From AP-15 sp963845735 (lineage in GTDB: Bacteria; Pseudomonadota; Alphaproteobacteria; ATCC43930; CGMCC-115725), in the NCBI GenBank assembly GCA_963845735.1, contig CAWJTR010000038.1, forward strand, positions 185,222 through 249,221: a stretch of DNA of 64,000 nucleotides, read 5' to 3'. The notes below the pieces were generated by a model that made no database searches, was not told the DNA's origin, and saw nothing but the letters and a program-made list of their open reading frames with translations. Of this stretch, positions 55,593 through 61,607 are shown piece after piece. Position 1 is the stretch's first letter. The number at the start of each line of letters is the position of its first letter. A program made the position numbers and the translations under genes.

Positions 55593-56194
55593 AGCGATAG
55601 GCGAAAGCTCTTACGGTGGCCGCAGACAGCGTTCAGACGGCATCGGTACACGGATAATGGGCTGTCGCACGGGAAATGCGGCATGTATTCGCATCCAGAA
55701 GTGACGCAGCGCCACAACCATACCGACGGTACCGGTCTGGTGCGCCGAAGTCTCAACATCAAAGCGTATCGGCACGTCCGCTCGTCGGCAAAGGTCCGCT
55801 GTCGGAGCAGGTAGCGGACGCCCCGAACTCGCGCGGCCAATGTCGCAGTAGGTGAAGGGTTTCGGATGCCGGCCGGTCGTGACCTATCCGGCGGTGCTGC
55901 GGCCGGCGTCCGAAAGCCCCCCAGGAAGGAACCCGCGGGGGCTTGGTGGGCGGCTTGCCGTCTATGGGGATTTGGTTGGGTAGCGGCCTGGGTCGGGGTT
56001 GCGCTGGTCTGGGTTGTCGGCGGCGGACCGACGATGGCCGTCGCGATTTGGTCGTTGCAGCGGCGGTCGACGGGGTGAGTTTAGCGTGATCGCCAGCGTT
56101 GCCGGCGCGTTCGGTGTCACCGGGGCAACAGCGATGCAACGGCGGAAGCAAGGTTCCGCAGCGGGCGCGTGGTGCGATGAGGCGCTGACGGGCG
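55593..56194. other. Upstream region of the biosynthetic operon and left end of the IS91-type element
   Basis: About 600 bases without a gene. The right part (about 55900-56194) is the region after the IS91 transposase and should hold that element's origin end. The left part (55593-55870) should hold the promoter of the long minus-strand operon, but I could not pick out -35/-10 boxes. Confidence 0.4.
55914..55944 (-). terminator. Strong GC hairpin near the IS91 end
   Basis: AAGCCCCC and GGGGGCTT form an 8-bp stem around a loop of about 15 bases. It could be a terminator for the transposase transcript or part of the IS91 origin end, where hairpins are common. No run of T follows on the minus strand, so an origin role is at least as likely. 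Confidence 0.45.
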
Positions 56195-57421
56195 TCATGG
56201 CGTCGCGGACCTGACCCCGGCATTGGGCGATGGCGGGCCGCGTGGTGCGCCGCATCGCTGGAAGGTCTCGACGATGATCATACGGCCACCGCAGCAGGGG
56301 CATGGCGGGCGATGGTCTGCGGCGACGCTGGCGGCCAGGTCCGCGTCGTCGCGCTCGACCGGCGGGTCGGTCGCCGGCACGGGCATGGCGATCAGTTCTC
56401 TGGCGCGCTCGATATTGGTCTTGCAGGTGGCGCTGGCGAGTAGCCCGTAGTGCCGGATGCGATGGAACCCCTTGGGCAGGACGTGGAGCAGGAAGCGCCT
56501 GATGAACTCGTCGGGGGCGAGCGTCATGGCACGGAACCGCGCCTGGCCGTCGCGGCGGTAGTCCTTGTAGCGGAAGGTGACGCCGCGCTGATCGAGGCTG
56601 ACGAGGCGGCTGTTCGAGATGGCGACGCGGTGGGTGTAGCGGGCGAGATAGGCGAGCACCGCTTCGGCCCCGGTGGAGGGCGGTGGCTTGACGTAGAGGA
56701 ACCATTTCTTCCTCCTGAGCGGGGCAAGATGTGTGGCAAAGGCCTGCCGGCGACGCAAGCCTTCGAGCTCGCCGAACAACGCCAGCCGGCCCGCCGCGTG
56801 GGCCTCGGCGAGGCCGGTCAGGAAGAGCCGCCGGAACAGGCGGGAGAGAACCCGCCCCGGCAAGAAGTAGCCGGGTCGGCACGGCACCCAGCGTGTGCCG
56901 TCGAGCGATATCCCGCCACCCGGCACGATCATGTGGAGATGGGGATGATGGGTCATCGCCGAGCCCCAGGTGTGGAGCACGGCGGTGAAGCCGATGCGGG
57001 CGCCGAGATGATTTGGATCGGCGCCGATAATGAGCAGCGTCTCGGCCGCCGTGCGGAACAGCAGGTCGTAGACCACCGCCTTGTTCTGGTACGCGATCGG
57101 GGCGATCTCGGCCGGTAGGGTGAAGATCACGTGGAAGTAGTCGACCGGCAGCAGATCGGCCTCGCGGGCGGCGAGCCAATCCTTCGCCGCCGCGCCCTGG
57201 CATTTGGGGCAATGGCGGTTGCGGCAGGAGTTGTACGAGATCCGGCTGTGGCCGCAATCCTGGCAGCGCTCGACATGGCCGCCGAGGGCAGCCGAGCGGC
57301 AGTGCTCGATGGCCGACATCACCTGTAGCTGGGCGAGGCTCAGATGCCCAGCATTGGCCTCGCGCCAAGCGGCGCCATGGTGATGGAAGACATCGGCGAC
57401 CTCCAGCCTCGGTCGGCTCAC
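56195..57421 (-). CDS. IS91-family HUH transposase
   Basis: 408 residues starting at GTG. The N-terminal zinc-binding domain shows CQDCGHSRISYNSCRNRHCPKCQ. The HUH motif is visible as MTHHPHLHMIVPGGG, the Y2-type tyrosine region as LAYLARYTHRVAIS, and a C-terminal cysteine pair in PPCPCCGGRMI. It would nick single strands and move the element by rolling-circle transposition. The reading frame is intact. Confidence 0.95.
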   Translation of the reverse strand: MSRPRLEVADVFHHHGAAWREANAGHLSLAQLQVMSAIEHCRSAALGGHVERCQDCGHSRISYNSCRNRHCPKCQGAAAKDWLAAREADLLPVDYFHVIFTLPAEIAPIAYQNKAVVYDLLFRTAAETLLIIGADPNHLGARIGFTAVLHTWGSAMTHHPHLHMIVPGGGISLDGTRWVPCRPGYFLPGRVLSRLFRRLFLTGLAEAHAAGRLALFGELEGLRRRQAFATHLAPLRRKKWFLYVKPPPSTGAEAVLAYLARYTHRVAISNSRLVSLDQRGVTFRYKDYRRDGQARFRAMTLAPDEFIRRFLLHVLPKGFHRIRHYGLLASATCKTNIERARELIAMPVPATDPPVERDDADLAASVAADHRPPCPCCGGRMIIVETFQRCGAPRGPPSPNAGVRSATP

Positions 57422-57431
57422 CGCCGCCGGG

Positions 57432-58340
57432 CTAGGCTCCGGGTCTCGGCCTCGCAGCGGGCAGCGGCGCGAGCCGGTCGAGCGGGCTGGTCACGCTACG
57501 GATCGTGGTGGTGGCGACGCGCGTGTAAAGCGCCGTTGTGTCGAGCTTGGCGTGACCCAGCAGCACCTGGATGACGCGGATGTCGGTGTCCTGTTCCAAC
57601 AGGTGGGTGGCGAAGCTGTGCCGCAGCGTGTGCATCGACACCCGCTTCTTGATCCCGGCAGCCTCGGCGGCGGCGTGGACGGCGCGGTTGAGCTGACGGG
57701 TCGAGAGCGATTCGATCGGGTTGCGACCCGGAAACAGCCAGCCCCGCGGCAGCAACACACCGCGGCGCCGGCCCTCTGCCCACCACTCGCGCAGCAGTTC
57801 GAGCAGCTGCGGCGACAGCATGGCGTGGCGGTCTTTGCAGCCTTTGCCCTGCTCGACCCGCAGCAGCATGCGTTCGGAGTCGATATCGCCGACCTTGAGC
57901 GCGACCACCTCGGAGACGCGCAGCCCGGCGCCGTAGGCGGTGCCCAACGCCGCCTTGTACTTCGCGCCCGGCGCCGACTGCAGCAGCAGCGTGACCTCCT
58001 CGACGCTCAGTACGACCGGCAGCCGGCGCGGCTCGCGCACCACTGTGAGCCGCCGGGCAAGATCCGGCCGGTCAAGCGTCACAGTGAAGAAGAAGCGCAG
58101 GGCCGAGACCGAGTTGTTGATGCTCGGCGGCTGCATGCCGCTTTGCCTCTGGTGCAGCTGGAAGCGGCGCAGATCCTCCGCCGTCGCCGTATCGGGAGAC
58201 CGGCGGATGAAGGCCGCGAATGCCCGCACGCGCCGAACGTAGTCGTTACGCGTCTCCTCGGTGAAGCCGCGCACCGTCATGTCCTCGATCATGCGGGCAC
58301 GCAGCGCGGTCACCGGCCGGGGGGAAAGAGGCGAGGTCAT
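57432..58340 (-). CDS. Tyrosine recombinase associated with IS91
   Basis: 302 residues from the ATG at 58340 (GAGGAA 7 bases upstream; an in-frame extension to 58379 exists). The N-terminal SAM-like domain is MIEDMTVRGFTEETRNDYVRRVRAFAAF. Catalytic motifs follow: GAGLRVSEVVALKVGDID (first Arg), HTLRHSFATHLLE, LLGHAKLDTTALYTRVAT with the Tyr nucleophile. It is a XerC/D-like integrase of the type encoded just upstream of IS91 transposases; its role in transposition is not established. Confidence 0.93.
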   Translation of the reverse strand: MTSPLSPRPVTALRARMIEDMTVRGFTEETRNDYVRRVRAFAAFIRRSPDTATAEDLRRFQLHQRQSGMQPPSINNSVSALRFFFTVTLDRPDLARRLTVVREPRRLPVVLSVEEVTLLLQSAPGAKYKAALGTAYGAGLRVSEVVALKVGDIDSERMLLRVEQGKGCKDRHAMLSPQLLELLREWWAEGRRRGVLLPRGWLFPGRNPIESLSTRQLNRAVHAAAEAAGIKKRVSMHTLRHSFATHLLEQDTDIRVIQVLLGHAKLDTTALYTRVATTTIRSVTSPLDRLAPLPAARPRPGA

Positions 58341-58540
58341 CGGGGGTTCCTCTCGAGCTGAAGGTTGCTGGACCTTCAATGCTCGGGATCGGATGCCCCG
58401 ACCGTCATCCCCTACCGCTCATCTACTCACCGCCGCAGCCAAAACTGCACCGGCCCCGACGCCGCCCTCCCGCGAGAGCGGGTTCGTTCAGGGGCGGCCA
58501 CTGGGAAAACCAACGAACGCCAGCTGCCCTGCCCAAACGC

Positions 58541-58573
58541 AAAAACCCCGCCGGGCACGCAGCCAAGCGGGGT
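58541..58573 (-). terminator. Rho-independent terminator after the small-gene block
   Basis: On the minus strand ACCCCGC and GCGGGGT form a 7-bp stem with a 15-base loop, followed by TTTTT (+ strand AAAAA at 58541-58545). It lies about 90 bases after the last gene of the block (stop at 58660) and would end its transcript before the IS91 element. Confidence 0.75.
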
Positions 58574-58617
58574 CTTGTCATCATCTTGAAAATCTCTTCG
58601 GAGCGGAATTGTTTCTG

Positions 58618-58662
58618 ACGCCTCGACCCTCCAGACCCGCAGATCTGGAGGTGAAGGCGTCA
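58618..58662 (-). promoter_or_regulatory. Large hairpin at the 3' end of the small-gene block (partial leader-like module)
   Basis: GACGCCT pairs with AGGCGTC and, nested inside, CCTCCAGA pairs with TCTGGAGG. It begins at the stop of the last gene and shares the GACGCCTCGACCC word with the five leader modules further right. It has no following gene, so here it may protect the 3' end. Confidence 0.55.
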
Positions 58663-59505
58663 TGCTAATGCTGTCTCCTCGGCGATAACCTCGGCCATCG
58701 TGCGGTGATCGCGAAAGGCCCAGCTATCGCCGACGGGCACGTCGCGGGCCGCGGTGGCGGCTTCGACTTGCCGCCAGGCGCCATGCGCCGGAAAGCCGAT
58801 CACGGCATCCCGGGCATGGGCGCAGGCGCCACAGCTCTTGCAGGTGGCGTCGGTGTAGGTGGCGGGGCAAATCGCGATCCGCCTGCCGGCCGGCGTGTAT
58901 CGCGGCAATGAAGCCGTGCGGTCGCGCCATTCGCCGATCGTCTCGGCCCACTGGTCGCGCTGTCGCTTGAACCGGTGCCTGACGGCTCGGCGCGCGAAGG
59001 CGCGGACAAGCACGGTCACCACCGGGGCGATCCCCAGCTCAGCCAATTTGTCCGCGTGTGCGGGGTTGTTGGCCGAGAGATTGACCGTGAAGCCGGCCTT
59101 GGCGGAAGCGGCGATCAGATGCCGGTTCTCGGCAGCGACAGGGTCGTCACCGAGCACGGGCTTGTGGGTGAAGGCAATCGCCCTCTTGCCGGTGTTGGCG
59201 GCCACGAGCTCCCGGAGGAGCGTGCCGTCGATTTCCGGACCGTATCCCGGCAGGTCGCCGGCTTGGGCATAGCGCCACAGACGGCCGGGCCGCAGTGCCG
59301 CGACCTTGGCGCAGAACGCCGACCAGGACCCGCCTGTCAGCCCGCGGGATACGCGATCCCAGTGCATGGCAAGCGCCCCTGTTTCGGCGTAGCAGCCATT
59401 CTCGTAGAGCGCGCAGCCCGGCCAGCATGACGCCCGTTCGATGATCGACACGGGGATGGGTCCGGTCTTCGCGTTCTGCGAGACGGCAATGAAGTGTACT
59501 TTCAC
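58660..59505 (-). CDS. Cysteine-rich accessory protein (phage Gp37-like), function unknown
   Basis: 281 residues from a GTG preceded by GGAG. It begins KVHFIAVSQNAKTGPIPVSI, then has ASCWPGCALYENGCYAETG, a cluster of three cysteines with spacing CxxxCxxxxxxC. LWRYAQAGDLPG and KRAIAFTHKPVL follow, and a second cluster ICPATYTDATCKSCGACAHA lies near residue 230. Proteins of this kind occur on alphaproteobacterial plasmids and phages and may bind an Fe-S cluster, as Gp37-type proteins are predicted to. I give no activity. It is the last gene of the small-gene block, upstream of the terminator. Confidence 0.8.
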   Translation of the reverse strand: MKVHFIAVSQNAKTGPIPVSIIERASCWPGCALYENGCYAETGALAMHWDRVSRGLTGGSWSAFCAKVAALRPGRLWRYAQAGDLPGYGPEIDGTLLRELVAANTGKRAIAFTHKPVLGDDPVAAENRHLIAASAKAGFTVNLSANNPAHADKLAELGIAPVVTVLVRAFARRAVRHRFKRQRDQWAETIGEWRDRTASLPRYTPAGRRIAICPATYTDATCKSCGACAHARDAVIGFPAHGAWRQVEAATAARDVPVGDSWAFRDHRTMAEVIAEETALA

Positions 59506-59582
59506 TTGATGTCTCCATCGGAGCGGGATGCTCCGACGGCTCGGCCCCGGCGCGCTGCTGCACGTCGAGGTCGAGGGGCCGA
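59506..59582 (-). promoter_or_regulatory. Two-hairpin leader module 1
   Basis: Between stop and start of two minus-strand genes. On the minus strand the upstream part is a GC-rich imperfect hairpin, then a perfect hairpin CGGAGC-ATCCC-GCTCCG directly before the ribosome site GGAG and the GTG. It is the same design as in modules 2, 3 and 5. Confidence 0.65.
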
Positions 59583-59780
59583 TCAGATCGCGAGGTCGAA
59601 ACCTGCTGCGGCGATCTCGTCGGTGAGATCGCGGGCATAGCGGCGGTCAACGCAGAGCGCGCCGCCGAGCCACTGCCAAGGCTCGGAGACGACGTTCTCG
59701 TCGATCCACTTCAGGGCGGCTTCGGTGATCGGCACGATCGAGATGATCGAGCCGTGATCGGCGATCAGGAAATCGCGCAT
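59583..59780 (-). CDS. Small conserved-looking hypothetical protein (65 aa)
   Basis: Reads MRDFLIADHGSIISIVPITE, WIDENVVSEPWQWLGGALCV and YARDLTDEIAAAGFDLAI. Compact and acidic, with no signal peptide. The ribosome site GGAGG is 7 bases upstream. I recognise a type commonly seen next to plasmid and phage accessory genes but no function. One of six consecutive small genes. Confidence 0.75.
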   Translation of the reverse strand: MRDFLIADHGSIISIVPITEAALKWIDENVVSEPWQWLGGALCVDRRYARDLTDEIAAAGFDLAI

Positions 59781-59856
59781 TGGCGTGCCTCCATCGGAGC
59801 GAGGAGTGCTCCGACGCCTCGACCCCCGCCAGCTGCTGCCGACGAGGGTGAGGAGG
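59781..59856 (-). promoter_or_regulatory. Two-hairpin leader module 2
   Basis: Perfect 6-bp hairpin CGGAGC/GCTCCG with a 7-base loop, followed by ATGGAGGCACGCC and the ATG of the 65-residue gene. Upstream is the CGACCCCCGCC word and an imperfect hairpin. It fills the whole spacer to the next stop. Confidence 0.65.
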
Positions 59857-60093
59857 CTATTTCTGTCGGCGTGGGGATTGCCGCAGGTCGAGCCGCTGCT
59901 TGACGATCTTTTCGATCTTCCAAGCGGCGAGATCGAGTTCGCCGGCGATCGCCGCCCAGATCATCGGGACGCGCTGATCCTGCCAGGCGGCGGAGAGCTC
60001 CACGGCGCTGGCCTGATAGGCGCCGGCCGCTGCGCTGAGGACGCTGGCCACCTGGTCGGGGGCGTCGACGTCGAGGTTCAGCTCATCGGCCAC
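59857..60093 (-). CDS. Small hypothetical protein (78 aa)
   Basis: Reads MADELNLDVDAPDQVASVLS, AWQDQRVPMIWAAIAGELDLAAW and ends KIVKQRLDLRQSPRRQK. Predicted helical and soluble with a basic tail. Its start overlaps the end of the next upstream gene by 11 bases, so it has no leader module of its own. Function unknown. Confidence 0.7.
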   Translation of the reverse strand: MADELNLDVDAPDQVASVLSAAAGAYQASAVELSAAWQDQRVPMIWAAIAGELDLAAWKIEKIVKQRLDLRQSPRRQK

Positions 60094-60295
60094 GGCGCCT
60101 CTCCGCGATCAGGACGAGGCAGGCTTCGAGCCGCAGCCACTCCTCCGGGGTGTTGCCCCAGGGATGCAACGACAAGGCAGCCGCCTGGGCCCTCACGACC
60201 GAGATGTTCGGATGGCTGACGAGGGTCTTGGCTTGGTCAGGGGTGAGTTCGCGGCGCGTATGACGACGCACCGCGTCGAGTTTGATCAGGTTCAT
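60083..60295 (-). CDS. Small hypothetical protein (70 aa)
   Basis: Starts MNLIKLDAVRRHTRRELTPD and continues AKTLVSHPNISVVRAQAAAL, ending LRLEACLVLIAERRRGR. The ATG at 60295 follows AGGA and leader module 3; a longer open frame to 60532 runs through that module and is not coding. It is translationally linked to the downstream 78-residue gene by overlap. Confidence 0.7.
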   Translation of the reverse strand: MNLIKLDAVRRHTRRELTPDQAKTLVSHPNISVVRAQAAALSLHPWGNTPEEWLRLEACLVLIAERRRGR

Positions 60296-60366
60296 CGGGA
60301 TTTCCTCGGAGCGGGATGCTCCGACGCCTCGACCCCCACCGACTGCTGCTGGTGAGGGGGAGAGGC
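60296..60366 (-). promoter_or_regulatory. Two-hairpin leader module 3
   Basis: The clearest copy. On the minus strand CCCCCTCACC pairs imperfectly with GGTGGGGG, then GTCGAGGCGT, then CGGAGC-ATCCC-GCTCCG, then AGGAAATCCCG and the ATG. The ribosome site abuts the second stem. Confidence 0.7.
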
Positions 60367-60556
60367 CGTGCTGGTGGGAGCAGACGCAGGGATTAAACCG
60401 GCCCGGGGGCTGGCCCCTCTCGTCTGACCGGACTCCGACATAGGCCGCGCCGAGAACCGCAAATCCGTTCTTGCCGTGGTTCTCGGCACGATCGCGATGG
60501 CCTGACGGCTCCGCCGCCGCGAGCCCCCTCAACTTCTGTCGAAGGGGCGCGGACGG

Positions 60557-60902
60557 CTATTCGTCGTCGGTGAATTTCGGCGGGGATCTCGAGCAGCGGG
60601 CCGGTCTTGGCCTCGTCCTCGTAAAGGAAGTTGGCGAGGCTGAGCATGTCCAACGGGCGGCTATTCGGGTCAGTGCCGACGATCAGCACATGCTGCAACG
60701 GATCGACATCGTATCCTTCGGGGATCACCTTGGCTTCGGTGATGGTCGTCGCCCGCGCGTTGTCGCTGTCCATCTCCTGGGTGTCCCAGGAAATGTCGTC
60801 GCTCACGGCCATCTCGCAGGCCGCTTCGAGGGTTTCGGCCTCGACGACGATGTGCTGGTACATCGGCACCAGGTACTGGCGCTCAATGACAAATTTGGGC
60901 AT
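60557..60902 (-). pseudogene. Hypothetical protein with a C-terminal single-base frameshift (about 115 aa corrected)
   Basis: Reads MPKFVIERQYLVPMYQHIVV, ACEMAVSDDISWDTQEMDSD, AKVIPEGYDVDPLQHVLIVG and FLYEDEAKTGPLLEIP. As written it continues to 60393 with an Arg-rich low-complexity tail; removing one C from the run of four at 60582-60585 gives PPKFTDDE and a stop at 60557, a more natural end. Acidic, cytoplasmic, function unknown. ATG follows GGAGAAATCCCG and leader module 4. Confidence 0.65.
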
Positions 60903-60971
60903 CGGGATTTCTCCTGTTGGATGTTCCGACGCCCCGACCCCCGCCGACTTCTGTCAGCAGGGGTGGAAAGC
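60903..60971 (-). promoter_or_regulatory. Two-hairpin leader module 4 (degraded)
   Basis: It keeps the CGACCCCCGCCGAC word and the hairpin formed with the following TCAGCAGGGGTGG, and the AGGAGAAATCCCG ribosome site. The second hairpin has decayed (CGGAACATCCAACAG). Confidence 0.55.
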
Positions 60972-61274
60972 TCAGCCGGCGCCGAAGGGCCGAAGGCCAA
61001 GCTCCGCCAGGCGTTCCTTGCAGGCGGCCTCATCGGCGATGTAACGCTCGAGTGCGTACTCGGCGACACCGCAGATCGAGGCGAGCTGGTAGACCATCAG
61101 CCGGATCGCCGGGTCCTGGCACATCTCCTTGGTGCCGGCGGTTTCGTGCTCGCGGATCTCGCGGCAGGCCTCGACGATCGACAGCGCAATACCGCTGGGA
61201 TTGCACGCACCGGGATCGACGATCGCCAGCGCGTCCCGAAAGCGGCTGCCGTGGGGGCGTTTTGCTTCAGACAT
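60972..61274 (-). CDS. Hypothetical protein (100 aa), first gene of the block
   Basis: Reads MSEAKRPHGSRFRDALAIVD, ACNPSGIALSIVEACREIRE, LMVYQLASICGVAEYALERY and ends AELGLRPFGAG. It has four cysteines but no clear metal motif. ATG follows GGAGACATCACCC. The promoter for the whole block is expected in 61275-61598, divergent from the recD2-like gene. Function unknown. Confidence 0.7.
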   Translation of the reverse strand: MSEAKRPHGSRFRDALAIVDPGACNPSGIALSIVEACREIREHETAGTKEMCQDPAIRLMVYQLASICGVAEYALERYIADEAACKERLAELGLRPFGAG

Positions 61275-61345
61275 GGGTGATGTCTCCGTCAGGGAGCGGG
61301 GATGCTCCTAACGGCCGCAGCCCGACGCACTGCTGCACGTCGAGC
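61275..61345 (-). promoter_or_regulatory. Two-hairpin leader module 5
   Basis: GGAGC-ATCCCC-GCTCC hairpin, then CTGACGGAGACATCACCC and the ATG. The upstream imperfect hairpin contains GCAGTGCGTCGGGCTGC as in module 1. It is the first leader downstream of the presumed promoter region. Confidence 0.6.
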
Positions 61346-61607
61346 TGGCTGATGCTCTTTGTGGGGTTAGATGACAAGAATGCCGAGAAGGATGCTTCAT
61401 CGGCCCTCTACTGAGTTAGATGGTGATTAGCTCACGAATATCAAGTATCTAACAACGTGAAATTCTGAGTATCGGCATAAATTAAGCCGAATAGTGATGT
61501 TTCAGGAGAAGAATATCTAGCTTTTGCTAAGTATCTCCGGTCGACCCGTGTATGGCACCTCGATCTCGGCGACGGCTTGCGGCTCCCGGCTTCGCTGATT
61601 GGCCGTC
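61346..61607. other. Divergent intergenic region
   Basis: Contains an AT-rich stretch (about 61410-61530) in otherwise GC-rich DNA, the expected place for promoters of the small-gene block and of the recD2-like gene. I could not assign boxes with confidence. Confidence 0.45.

Larger units (their letters stand above)
55900..58400 (-). mobile_element. IS91-family element with a companion tyrosine recombinase (approximate ends)
   Basis: A minus-strand pair, recombinase then HUH transposase, separated by 10 bases. This two-gene IS91-type unit is common in proteobacteria. Ends are not defined by inverted repeats in this family, so the coordinates are estimates. It lies immediately upstream of the biosynthetic operon and reads toward it, so read-through could drive the operon. 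The unit also separates the operon from the small-gene block. Confidence 0.75.

Noticed and set aside
58541..61345. CRISPR array
   Set aside because: The repeated elements are imperfect, separated by genes and sit at start codons. There is no uniform repeat-spacer pattern and no cas gene.
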